A stretch of DNA of 64,000 bases from Firmicutes bacterium UBA6113 (GTDB taxonomy: Bacteria; Bacillota; Clostridia; Tissierellales; Sedimentibacteraceae), in assembly GCA_002422545.1 (NCBI GenBank), contig DIWF01000005.1, positions 1 through 64,000 on the forward strand, given 5' to 3'. Of the stretch, positions 52,489 through 60,849 are shown piece by piece. Each line of letters begins with the position of its first letter. Within the stretch, counting starts at the first letter, position 1. The notes under the pieces are model-generated. The model searched no databases. It worked only from the letters and a program-made list of their open reading frames with translations, and had not been told where the DNA came from. The translations under genes and the position numbers were made by a program.

Positions 52489-53358
52489 ATGAGCAATAAG
52501 CAAAAAGGTATATTATCAGTTCTAATATCAGCTGTTATTTTTGGAAGCATGCCTCTTATGGCAAGAATAATCTATGAAGAAAATGGAAATTCCATGAGCC
52601 TTACTCTATACAGATTTATGCTGTCTCTTCCTGTCTTATATATTTTAATCCGAAGGAATGTCCGGGAAGAGGTTAAAATAAATAAAAGTGAACTTACTAA
52701 AATAATTCTGGTTGGTATATTCGGTTACAGTGCCACGGCTCTACTGCTTTATACATCATACAACTACATATCTACAGGAACAGCAACCACGCTGCATTTC
52801 ATATATCCTGTACTTGTTATAATAGGTGGAATGGTTTTCTACAAAGAAAAACCGACACTTGCAAAAACAGTCAGTGTGATTCTATGTGTGCTTGGTATGA
52901 TCATGTTCTACAACAGTGATACAAAGCTTAGCATAACCGGTATGATGATTGCATTTGCTTCAGGAGTAACATATTCATTTTATATTTTATATATAGAAAA
53001 AAGTGATTTAAAAAATATGGGTACTTTTAAGCTTACATTTTATCTTTGCCTTGTTTCATCCATAGTACTCTTTGCAGTGTGCATTGCAACCGGAAATCTT
53101 GTACTTAACATGACTCTGAAGGGATGGATGTTGTCATTATTATTATCGGTGTCAGTAACACTTGGAGGCGTATGCCTTTTCCAAAAGGGTGTAAAATTAA
53201 TAGGTTCGCAAAGCACCTCAGTATTGAGCACTTTTGAACCTATTACAAGTATTCTTATCGGCATATTAATTTTTAATGAAAGTTTTAATTTCAGGACAAT
53301 TTTAGGCTTTATATTCATACTGATTGCAGCGCTTTTAGTAGCATTGTACGAAGAATAA
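52489..53358 (+). CDS. EamA/DMT-family transporter
   Basis: A 289-residue membrane protein with ten predicted helices in two EamA repeats (about 5-135 and 145-289), the layout of drug/metabolite exporters such as RhaT- or YdcZ-like proteins. ATG 52489 is better spaced from GGGGA than ATG 52480. It is driven by a -24/-12 promoter in a shared regulatory region with the divergent amidohydrolase/symporter operon, so it likely moves a product or by-product of that pathway out of the cell. It converges with the activator gene, ending four bases before it. Confidence 0.85.
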   Translation: MSNKQKGILSVLISAVIFGSMPLMARIIYEENGNSMSLTLYRFMLSLPVLYILIRRNVREEVKINKSELTKIILVGIFGYSATALLLYTSYNYISTGTATTLHFIYPVLVIIGGMVFYKEKPTLAKTVSVILCVLGMIMFYNSDTKLSITGMMIAFASGVTYSFYILYIEKSDLKNMGTFKLTFYLCLVSSIVLFAVCIATGNLVLNMTLKGWMLSLLLSVSVTLGGVCLFQKGVKLIGSQSTSVLSTFEPITSILIGILIFNESFNFRTILGFIFILIAALLVALYEE

Positions 53359-53362
53359 ATGT

Positions 53363-54925
53363 CTACTTGCAATGCTTTTGAATCAGCCTGTTTGCTTTGG
53401 TCTGAGAAATTCCCAGAACCTTTGAAAGCTTGTATGAACTTTTATACTGTGAATAATATTCACGTACAATTCTTCTTTCTTCAATTTCCATCATGTCTTT
53501 GAGACTTCTGTCAAGAAGACGACAATCTTTATCTTTTCTGTCTCTTGAGCTATTTACAATGCTTATAGGTAAGTCATGCACCTGCACGGCCTTGCCCTGT
53601 GAATTAAGAACCAGAAATTCCACCAGATGTTCCAGTTCTCTTATATTTCCAGGCCATGAGTAGCTAAGAAGAATTGAAATAGCCTCATTTGTAAAAGTGG
53701 TTTTTAAATTGTGCTTAATGTCAAAATGCTTCATAAAGTGGGTTAACAGCATTAGCAAATCTTCTTTTCTTTCAAATAGTGGTGGCAAAGTCAATGTCAC
53801 ACCTGCAAGCCTGTAATACAAATCCACCCTAAAATCCCCTCTGTCCATGAGCGTCTTCAAGTCTTGGTTTGTAGCTGCAATAATTCTTGTGTCAACTCTT
53901 TTAATGACTACGTCTCCAACAGGAATAAAAGTTTTTTCCTGGACTAGCTCCAGCAGTTTTGTCTGGACATATAGAGGCAACTCACCGATTTCATCCAGAA
54001 ACAATGTTCCCTTATTTGCAAGTTGAACCAGTCCAACCTTACCGCCCTTCAATGCACCTGTGAAAGCTCCTGCTGAATAACCGAACAGCTCTGACTCAAT
54101 AAGCTCCTTGTTGATTGCTGAACAGTTTATTGTTATAAATGGGCCATTCTTTCTGCTGCTACATTCATGTATGTATTTCGCTATGCTTGACTTTCCGGTT
54201 CCGGTTTGTCCCAGAATAAGCATATTGATTTCCTTGGGGCCGAATTTATCAACTATTTTATATATTGATTTCATTTGCGGACTTGTAAAGTTTACTATCT
54301 TTGCTTCCTTGTTATAGTTAAGATCTTCCAGTTCTTTTTTGTAGTTATTAAGTTCCTTTTTTACATTAAACAAATTGTTTTTCAGCTGTTCTATTTCAGT
54401 TATATCTCTGCAGTTCTGAACAATATACTTAAGTTCTCCGCTGCTGTCAAATACGGGAGTGCAAGTGTTCAATATGGTTTTTCCAGGCTTTGTTTTCTGC
54501 TCAAAAGTCATGGGACTTTTGTATTTTATTACCTGATCAACATATGTTACATCTGCATATCCGTTTTCCACAAGATAGTTAACATGTTTTCCCAAGATTT
54601 TCTGTTTGGAAACACCATAGTTTTTTTCAAATGAATTGTTGCAAAAAATAGCAATCCCCTTGTTATCAGTTACAAATATTTCATCGTAGGAAGCATTTAT
54701 AATAGTTGAATAAAAAGTTGCTTCATCATATTTAGTAAAAATAATAATCGTCATATCATCCAGTTTGTAACTTCTGGTTGAATATGCTGAAAGCATTGTT
54801 TTTATAAATTTCTTTCCTATAATGTTGTTCGTGTTGAGATAAGTCATTGCCGTTCTGTTTGAATTAATTATCATCCCATTATTATCTAATATTAAAACTC
54901 CGGGAGCAAGAACCGTATCACCCAT
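53363..54925 (-). CDS. PAS-AAA-HTH sigma-54 activator
   Basis: A 520-residue enhancer-binding protein. Two PAS-like regions lie at about 5-80 and 85-195 (AIFCNNSFEKNYGVSK). The AAA+ domain (about 220-445) has Walker A GQTGTGKS, the sigma-54 loop GAFTGA, and LFLDEIGEL. A C-terminal helix-turn-helix closes it (YKLSKVLGISQTKANRLI). There is no receiver domain, so it senses a ligand through PAS. ATG 54925 follows AAGGAG; the in-frame upstream extension has no ribosome site and is Cys-rich. It is adjacent to two divergent -24/-12 promoters with matching dyads, its likely targets. Confidence 0.9.
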   Translation of the reverse strand: MGDTVLAPGVLILDNNGMIINSNRTAMTYLNTNNIIGKKFIKTMLSAYSTRSYKLDDMTIIIFTKYDEATFYSTIINASYDEIFVTDNKGIAIFCNNSFEKNYGVSKQKILGKHVNYLVENGYADVTYVDQVIKYKSPMTFEQKTKPGKTILNTCTPVFDSSGELKYIVQNCRDITEIEQLKNNLFNVKKELNNYKKELEDLNYNKEAKIVNFTSPQMKSIYKIVDKFGPKEINMLILGQTGTGKSSIAKYIHECSSRKNGPFITINCSAINKELIESELFGYSAGAFTGALKGGKVGLVQLANKGTLFLDEIGELPLYVQTKLLELVQEKTFIPVGDVVIKRVDTRIIAATNQDLKTLMDRGDFRVDLYYRLAGVTLTLPPLFERKEDLLMLLTHFMKHFDIKHNLKTTFTNEAISILLSYSWPGNIRELEHLVEFLVLNSQGKAVQVHDLPISIVNSSRDRKDKDCRLLDRSLKDMMEIEERRIVREYYSQYKSSYKLSKVLGISQTKANRLIQKHCK

Positions 54926-55109
54926 TGAAGACTCCTTCTGTTTGTATAAATAGTTTGTCAGCAAATAAAAACAATTATAACATCGTGATGCCATATGTCA
55001 ACACTTTACATTATGAGTAAAGTATGAAAATAAATTAACCTTTTTAAATTATATCCTTTAATTTTGTTGGTTAACAACTTTTTTGTCACTAATTAATTGA
55101 ACAAGCAAA

Positions 55110-55138
55110 AAGACTCACAAATGTAATTTATGAGGCTT
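55110..55138 (-). terminator. Terminator of the folT gene
   Basis: AAG-CTCA-AAA pairs with TTT-TGAG-CTT, with two mismatches; a T-run follows on the minus strand. Confidence 0.6.
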
Positions 55139-55184
55139 TAATTGTCTTAGTATTACTTTTTTATACTCCGCATTCTTAAATAAA

Positions 55185-55715
55185 CTATCTGTACATTTGC
55201 ACTGTAATCCTTCCTATTGCAGACTTGGAAATGAGATATATGGCGCTAAGCTGCACCGGAATTAAGAAAGCACATTGTAGTATTCTAGTAAAAAACAATG
55301 GCCAGTAAGATGCCCCATATAAGACTGATATCCACAATGTGTTTAAAAACAAACTCAGAATAAGCTGATTGATTCCAACAGCACCGGCAATTCTTGCAAG
55401 GGATTGCTTTTCATGGAGGAAAATGCCGTATATGGCCCCTGTAAGAAATGCCGTAAGAGTAAATCCTGGAAAATAAGCTCCGATTGGAAATAAAGCAGCT
55501 CCAATAAAATCGGCCACTGCTCCTACAATTCCTCCCTTTACAGGGCCAAGGATCATTGCAGCAATTGCTATGGGCACAAAGCTGAAGCCTATTTTAATAT
55601 TCCATGCCGAGATGGATGCAAATCTTGACAACACTATTTCAATTGCTATCAATGTACCCATCATTGCTATAGAACTTGTGTCAAATTTAAGATCTCTGGA
55701 TATTTTTTTGTACAT
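55185..55715 (-). CDS. folT: Folate ECF transporter S component (FolT-like)
   Basis: A 176-residue membrane protein with five or six helices, the size and form of ECF transporter substrate-binding subunits. The N-terminal SIAMMGTLIAIEIVLSRF and the FVPIAIAAMILGPVKGGIVGAVADFIGA block are typical. A tetrahydrofolate riboswitch precedes it, which points to folate as substrate. The shared ECF ATPases and T subunit are not in the window. AAGGAGA precedes the ATG. Confidence 0.9.
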   Translation of the reverse strand: MYKKISRDLKFDTSSIAMMGTLIAIEIVLSRFASISAWNIKIGFSFVPIAIAAMILGPVKGGIVGAVADFIGAALFPIGAYFPGFTLTAFLTGAIYGIFLHEKQSLARIAGAVGINQLILSLFLNTLWISVLYGASYWPLFFTRILQCAFLIPVQLSAIYLISKSAIGRITVQMYR

Positions 55716-55759
55716 AAGTCTCCTTTCATTGTTCCAACTACGAAAGAAGCAAGTTAAAT

Positions 55760-55850
55760 AGCGGATGCGAAACTGTATCGCAAGCTTAAAAGCTTCTCGC
55801 CCGAAGGCAACTTCCCATCCTTCGGTACTTAACGCACTGGTTTCTACTCT
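55760..55850 (-). promoter_or_regulatory. Tetrahydrofolate (THF) riboswitch
   Basis: On the minus strand the 91 bases keep the core of this class: AGAGTAG at the 5' end, GCGTTAAGT, GGATGGGAAGTTGCC, GGGCGAGA and GCATCCGCT at the 3' end, in the right order and spacing. It lies about 45 bases before folT, the usual target, so folate uptake should fall when THF is plentiful. Confidence 0.88.
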
Positions 55851-55864
55851 AATTTATATTTTAA

Positions 55865-56728
55865 TTATTTTACAGCAAGCATTTCACATGCTTTTACTGT
55901 TTGATCCAAAAGTATTGCTGTTGTAATGGTTCCAACTCCTCCTGCAGCAGGATTCAATGCCTTAACCTTTCCAAAAGTATTGTCATAATTCACATCACCG
56001 CAAATTTTGCCGCTGCTGTCCTCATTGATTCCCACATCTATAACAATTGAGTCTTCATTAAAGAAGTCCTCATCCATAAATTTTGCTTTACCTATGGCAG
56101 CAATCACAACATCTGCTTTCTTTGTCACACTTTTCATATCTTTCGTTTTTGAATGACACATTGTGACTGTTGCATTTTCATCTAAAAGAAGCATTAAAAG
56201 GGGTTTGCCTACCACAAGGCTTCTTCCAGCAACAACTATGTTTGCTCCATTCATAGGTATTTTGTAGTACTTAAGCATCTCAACAACTGCCTTTGGAGTA
56301 CACGGTGCAAAACCCCAGCTATTTCCTTCAAAAATCTTTTCCATATTAAGTGGAGACATGCAGTCTACATCTTTATTAGGATTGATTATGTTGGATATTT
56401 TCTCCTGGTCCATATGTTTTGGCAGAGGTCTGAAAAGCATAATGCCGTGAACTTCATCATTGACATTGGCTTCTTCAATTACACCTATGAGCTCTTCCAT
56501 TGATGAATCTGCCGAAAGTTCCTTTACTGTTCCTTCAATGCCTAGCATGCTGCAATTTTTTAGTATGCTTTTTTCATAAAATACATCGTCTTCTCTTGAT
56601 CCAACTCTGACAATCAGCATTTTAGGAACTATATCATTAACCTTTAAGTTCAATACTCTTTCCTTAATATTTTCCCGTAAGCTATCAACAACAGGTTTTC
56701 CTGTTAATTTCAATGTTTCTACAGTCAT
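55865..56728 (-). CDS. folD: Methylene-THF dehydrogenase/cyclohydrolase
   Basis: A 287-residue bifunctional enzyme converting 5,10-methylene-THF to 5,10-methenyl-THF and on to 10-formyl-THF. It has the Lys of the catalytic motif (DVFYEKSILKNC), the HGIMLFRPLPKHMDQEKI block and the NAD(P) site VAGRSLVVGKPL near residue 164; the terminal NPAAGGVGTITTA is intact. AGGAGGG precedes the ATG. Last gene of the panB-fhs-FNT-fchA' unit. Because the adjacent fchA is broken, FolD may be the only cyclohydrolase of this locus. Confidence 0.95.
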   Translation of the reverse strand: MTVETLKLTGKPVVDSLRENIKERVLNLKVNDIVPKMLIVRVGSREDDVFYEKSILKNCSMLGIEGTVKELSADSSMEELIGVIEEANVNDEVHGIMLFRPLPKHMDQEKISNIINPNKDVDCMSPLNMEKIFEGNSWGFAPCTPKAVVEMLKYYKIPMNGANIVVAGRSLVVGKPLLMLLLDENATVTMCHSKTKDMKSVTKKADVVIAAIGKAKFMDEDFFNEDSIVIDVGINEDSSGKICGDVNYDNTFGKVKALNPAAGGVGTITTAILLDQTVKACEMLAVK

Positions 56729-56756
56729 ATTACCCTCCTGAGAATAAACATTATCG

Positions 56757-57069
56757 CTAGTTCATACTCATAGTTTTAAGAACTTTGTTATAGACTTCAT
56801 CTGCTGCTAAACAACCTTCTTCCACTAACTTTTCTGCCTTTTCTTTCTGTTCTGCGACATAAATTTCATCACTTATGGAATATAAATTAATCAGAACATT
56901 TAAATAAGCACTGTTAAGTGCAGCTTTTAAACACTGCACCCCTACTCCCACATCGCTGATTATGTTCCTGGATGATATGTCCTGAATTTCTTGATGCACC
57001 GCCGCCTGGAACAGGTTTTTTCGAAGCAAGCTCATGAGCAAATTCACGGCACGATAATTCCGTAAGCAT
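56757..57069 (-). pseudogene. fchA: fchA (methenyl-THF cyclohydrolase / cyclodeaminase) with out-of-frame internal deletion
   Basis: From ATG 57069, with a GAGGTG site, the sequence reads MLTELSCREFAHELASKKPV followed by PGGGA, a good FchA/FTCD_C start, then turns to nonsense at about 56995. In the +1 frame the C-terminal third of the same family resumes at once: IQDISSRNIISDVGVGVQ, LKAALNSAYLNVLINL, and the closing KAEKLVEEGC...DEVYNKV helix. About 100 residues in the middle are missing. Full FchA is about 210 residues. The deletion also shifts frame, so no functional product is expected. The 106-codon frame that starts at GTG 57077 in the other phase is an artefact of this junction. Confidence 0.85.
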
Positions 57070-57092
57070 AATTTCACCTCAACAAATTGTAA

Positions 57093-57836
57093 TTATTTGT
57101 GGTAAACCCTATAATACATCATTGGAACTAATATTCCTCCACCAATGAAATTTCCCAAGGCTACGGGAATAAAATTATCAATTATTACTTTGGCTGCGGT
57201 TATGGAATGGTCAAAAATTGCTGCCATGGGTAAATAAAACATGTTTGCAACAACGTGCTCGTAGCCGCAAAGAACAAAAAGCATTACAGGAAACCAGCAA
57301 CCGAGAATTTTTCCTGTGGTGTCCTTGGCTGTTGTTGCAAACCAAACTCCAAGTGATACCAAAATATTGCACAATATTCCTTTTGACAAAGATTGCATGA
57401 ATGTAAGTGATAACTTTGAATTTGCAATTTTTACTATTGTTTCAGAAAGTGCTGTATTGTTGTAAACTCCTCCAAAATACAAAAGTCCAACAACTATTAA
57501 TGAACCTATCAGGTTGCCCAGGAATACCTGAAGCAAGCTTTTAGTGTAATCTCCCAGTGTAATTTTTTTCTGTAGATATGCAAAAGTCATGAGGCAGTTT
57601 CCTGTATACAGTTCTCCTCCCACCAAGACTATGAGCATTAATCCAACTGGAAAAACCGCAGCCCTCAAAAATAAATTTTCATATGTCACCATGAAGCCCT
57701 GTGCTCCAAGAGAAATGTAAAGGCCTGCCATTATACTCATTATCATTCGCTTTGGCACAGTCATTGCAACTTTATTTTGTGCCGTTACAATCAGTGCCTC
57801 CGAAGTTTCTTTAGGCGTTAAACAAACACTGCTCAA
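57093..57836 (-). CDS. Formate/nitrite transporter family channel
   Basis: A 247-residue FNT protein with six helices. The family signatures are GGELYTGNCLMTFAYL (about 74-89) and the CGYEHVVANMFYLP motif near residue 188. It probably moves formate; its place between formate-THF ligase and folate enzymes supports that over nitrite or hydrosulfide. The start is TTG, with AAAGGAG at the usual distance. A hairpin upstream may reduce read-through from fhs. Confidence 0.88.
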   Translation of the reverse strand: MSSVCLTPKETSEALIVTAQNKVAMTVPKRMIMSIMAGLYISLGAQGFMVTYENLFLRAAVFPVGLMLIVLVGGELYTGNCLMTFAYLQKKITLGDYTKSLLQVFLGNLIGSLIVVGLLYFGGVYNNTALSETIVKIANSKLSLTFMQSLSKGILCNILVSLGVWFATTAKDTTGKILGCWFPVMLFVLCGYEHVVANMFYLPMAAIFDHSITAAKVIIDNFIPVALGNFIGGGILVPMMYYRVYHK

Positions 57837-57865
57837 ATTTCAAGACTCCTTTATTAGATTTTAAA

Positions 57866-57892
57866 TTAAAAGGCTGATTAACAGCCTTTTAA
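57866..57892 (-). terminator. Hairpin between fhs and the formate channel gene
   Basis: TTAAAAGGCTG pairs exactly with CAGCCTTTTAA around five bases; the minus-strand tail is only moderately T-rich. It may partly terminate after fhs. Confidence 0.6.
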
Positions 57893-57896
57893 TTAA

Positions 57897-59582
57897 TTAG
57901 AACAAACCTTTTATTTTCCCATCAACATCAACATCAATATTTTCTGCTGCAGGAACCTTAGGAAGTCCAGGCATTTTCATTATGTCTCCAGTCAGAGCTA
58001 CCAGAAATCCTGCTCCAGCAGAAATTGTAATATCTCTTATGGTTATTTTAAATCCTGTAGGTCTTCCCAGAACTTTAGGGTCATCAGTCAATGAATACTG
58101 ATTTTTTGCCATACATATTGGAAGATTACCAAATCCCATTTTTTCAAAGTTTGCAATTTCCTTGCTGGCTTTTGCTGAGAAATCAACTGCTTCTGCTCCA
58201 TATAGTTTTTTCGCTATGGCAGTTATTTTATCTTTAATAGGCATATCAAGATCATATGCAAACTTCATGTTGCTTTCTTTCTCTGAAAGTCTAAGCACTT
58301 CACTTGCAAGTTCAATTCCGCCTTCGCTTCCTTTTCCCCACACTTCAGAAAGTGCAACATTTACTCTCAAATCCTTGCATTTGTCTTTTATGAGGTTAAG
58401 TTCTGCCTCTGTATCTGTAGGGAATTTGTTTATTGCAACAACTGCAGGAAGATTGAACACCTGAGTTATGTTTTCCACATGTTTTAATAGGTTTGGAAGT
58501 CCTTTTTCCAGAGCCTCCAGGTTTTCAGCTCCTAAATCAGCCTTTGCTACCCCACCGTTATATTTTAATGCCTTTACTGTTGCTACTATTACAACAGCAC
58601 TTGGTCTTAATCCAGTTTTGCGGCACTTTATGTCGATGAATTTTTCTGCTCCAAGGTCAGCTCCAAATCCTGCCTCTGTTACTGTATAATCTGCAATTTT
58701 GCTAGCCATTCTGGTTGCTATTACTGAATTGCAGCCATGTGCTATGTTTGCAAAAGGTCCTCCGTGAATGAATGCAGGAGTTCCTTCCAAGGTCTGAACT
58801 AGGTTTGGTTTCAATGCATCCTTTAACAAAGCTGCCATAGCTCCTTCAGCCTTAAGTTGTCCTGCTGTAACCGGTTCACCGCTTCTATCGTAAGCAACAA
58901 TTATTCTGGACAGATTTTCCTTCAATTCAATTATGTTGTTTGACAAGCAGAACACAGCCATAACTTCAGAAGCAACAGTTATATCGAAACCATCTTCTCT
59001 CACTACACCTTCAGTTTTTCCTCCCAGACCATCAACAATATGCCTTAACTGTCTGTCATTCATGTCAACAGCTCTCCTCCAAACTACTCGTCTGGTGTCG
59101 ATATCAAGTTCATTGCCTTGATGAATGTGGTTGTCAATCATTGCTGCCAACAAGTTGTTTGCTGCCCCTATTGCATGAAAATCTCCTGTAAAATGAAGAT
59201 TTATGTCTTCCATTGGTATTACCTGAGCATATCCTCCCCCTGCAGCTCCACCTTTAACTCCGAAAACAGGGCCCAATGAAGGTTCACGGAGAGCAATAAT
59301 CGTTTTCTTGCCAAGTTTGGACAGTGAATCTCCCAATCCTATGGTAGTTGTTGTTTTTCCTTCTCCTGCTGGTGTAGGATTAATTGCAGTAACAAGAATG
59401 AGTTTAGAGTTTTCATTATCTTTAAGTTCATTTTGAAGATATCTAAAATCAACCTTGGCTTTGAATTTACCATAGTTCTCAACATATTGGTCAGGTATTT
59501 CCATTTTCACTGCTATTTTATTTATTACTTCAGGCACTGCCTGCTGTGCTATTTCTATGTCGCTTAAAAATTTATGAGCCAT
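57897..59582 (-). CDS. fhs: Formate-tetrahydrofolate ligase
   Basis: A 561-residue ATP-dependent enzyme that joins formate to THF. The nucleotide site TPAGEGKTTTTIGL (about 71-84) and the FTGDFHAIGAANNLLAAMIDNH block are intact, as are the family segments EGTPAFIHGGPFANIAHGCNS and GKPTGF-like GRPTGFKITIRD. Length is standard. GGAGG precedes the ATG. Follows panB by 44 bases. Feeds one-carbon units from formate to FolD and hence to PanB. Confidence 0.96.
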   Translation of the reverse strand: MAHKFLSDIEIAQQAVPEVINKIAVKMEIPDQYVENYGKFKAKVDFRYLQNELKDNENSKLILVTAINPTPAGEGKTTTTIGLGDSLSKLGKKTIIALREPSLGPVFGVKGGAAGGGYAQVIPMEDINLHFTGDFHAIGAANNLLAAMIDNHIHQGNELDIDTRRVVWRRAVDMNDRQLRHIVDGLGGKTEGVVREDGFDITVASEVMAVFCLSNNIIELKENLSRIIVAYDRSGEPVTAGQLKAEGAMAALLKDALKPNLVQTLEGTPAFIHGGPFANIAHGCNSVIATRMASKIADYTVTEAGFGADLGAEKFIDIKCRKTGLRPSAVVIVATVKALKYNGGVAKADLGAENLEALEKGLPNLLKHVENITQVFNLPAVVAINKFPTDTEAELNLIKDKCKDLRVNVALSEVWGKGSEGGIELASEVLRLSEKESNMKFAYDLDMPIKDKITAIAKKLYGAEAVDFSAKASKEIANFEKMGFGNLPICMAKNQYSLTDDPKVLGRPTGFKITIRDITISAGAGFLVALTGDIMKMPGLPKVPAAENIDVDVDGKIKGLF

Positions 59583-59626
59583 AAATCCTCCGATTACATT
59601 AAAGTTATATTTTGCAATAAGATCTG

Positions 59627-60484
59627 TTATTTGGATGTTCCGCCGCCATATAACGAATCAAGTTCGTATCCTTCAACTTTTGCATTGAAGCTGTATTCAT
59701 CTGAAGGGAAAGTTCCTTCCACAGTTTCTTTATGGAATTCATTAAGTCCTTCAACCATTTCTTTTCTTATGTTTTTGAACAATTTAACAAATTTAGGTTT
59801 AAAGTCCCCGTACATTCCTAACAAGTCTTGTGTAACCAATACCTGACAATCAACATAAGGGCCAGCTCCTATCCCTAATACAGGAATTTTTACAGCTTCT
59901 GTCAATGATTTAGCCACTCCCTTCGGAACACATTCAAGCACTAATGAAAAACATCCCGCTTTCTCCAATGCCTTTGCATCTTCTATTAATTGTGTTGCTG
60001 ATTCTGGTGTTCCTCCTTGAACTCTGAATCCTCCCAGTGAAGTTGCTGTTTGAGGTGTAAGTCCAATATGTCCCATTACAGGAATACCTGCTCTAACCAT
60101 TGCAGCAATAGTTTCAGCCATTTCAACTCCACCTTCGAGTTTTATACAATCGCATCCTGTTTCTTTTATCAATCTGTTTCCGTTCATTATTGCTTGTTCT
60201 TTACTTACATTGTACGATCCAAAAGGCATGTCACCAACTATGAATGTCTGAGGTGCTCCTTTTACTACAGGTCTGATGTGGTGAACCATATCGTCCATTG
60301 TAACAGGAGTAGTTCCGCTATATCCAAGCATTATCATTCCAAGTGAGTCACCCACAAGTATTACTTCGCATTCACTTTCATTTACTATTGATGCTGTCGT
60401 GTAATCATAAGCTGTAACGTAAGAAAACTTTTTACCTTCCTCTTTGAACTTCTTGAAATCCATAATTGTCATTTTCTTTTTCAT
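59627..60484 (-). CDS. panB: Ketopantoate hydroxymethyltransferase
   Basis: A 285-residue TIM-barrel enzyme transferring a hydroxymethyl group from 5,10-methylene-THF to alpha-ketoisovalerate to make ketopantoate. The metal/substrate motif VGDSLGMIMLGY (about 45-56), the GDMPFGSY block, the IKLEGG strand and IPVMGHIGLTPQ are intact. The first gene of the unit, behind a consensus promoter; AAGGAGA before the ATG. The next genes supply its methylene-THF from formate. panC, panD and ilv genes are not in the window. Confidence 0.95.
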   Translation of the reverse strand: MKKKMTIMDFKKFKEEGKKFSYVTAYDYTTASIVNESECEVILVGDSLGMIMLGYSGTTPVTMDDMVHHIRPVVKGAPQTFIVGDMPFGSYNVSKEQAIMNGNRLIKETGCDCIKLEGGVEMAETIAAMVRAGIPVMGHIGLTPQTATSLGGFRVQGGTPESATQLIEDAKALEKAGCFSLVLECVPKGVAKSLTEAVKIPVLGIGAGPYVDCQVLVTQDLLGMYGDFKPKFVKLFKNIRKEMVEGLNEFHKETVEGTFPSDEYSFNAKVEGYELDSLYGGGTSK

Positions 60485-60620
60485 TTTAATATCTCCTTAT
60501 TTGATATTTTATTTTAAAACGATTTATAATCGTTTTCCTTGCTGAATAAAAAAATTAGATAATTTGATTTTATAAGAATTCTAAAATGATACTTTAGCTG
60601 TGGTATTACCTCTTAAAGAC

Positions 60621-60649
60621 ATTATATATAGTCCAGCTAAAGTTGTCAA
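60621..60649 (-). promoter_or_regulatory. Consensus sigma-A promoter of the panB operon
   Basis: On the minus strand TTGACA, a 17-base spacer and TATAAT, all exact consensus. Transcript start near 60614; the 130-base leader contains an AAAACGAT/ATCGTTTT hairpin near 60512-60532. The rest of 60485-60849 has no gene. Confidence 0.88.
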
Positions 60650-60820
60650 CTATATTTATTGTTTTAATTATTACTTTTTGTTGATTTTTCAGCCATCGAT
60701 TGATACTTTATTGACAAACTTAAAAAACCTACAAAATACAGAATGAATCTTGTGGTATTACAACTAGGCAATATTCTCATCTTTAAAACAGCTTCATTTT
60801 TAAATATCCACAAAGAAAAA

Positions 60821-60840
60821 GGGAACCCATAAGGTTACCC
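60821..60840 (-). terminator. Terminator of the panE gene
   Basis: GGGAACC pairs with GGTTACCC with one bulged base; a T-run follows on the minus strand, ten bases after the panE stop. Confidence 0.65.
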
Positions 60841-60849
60841 ATTAACAAC

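Noticed and set aside
54926..54994. Cys-rich N-terminal extension of the sigma-54 activator
   Set aside because: No ribosome site; MGDTV at 54925 follows AAGGAG at the right distance and opens the PAS region.
56757..57077. A 106-residue intact small protein
   Set aside because: It reads the FchA start out of frame and only its C-terminal part is FchA; the locus is better explained as a deleted pseudogene.
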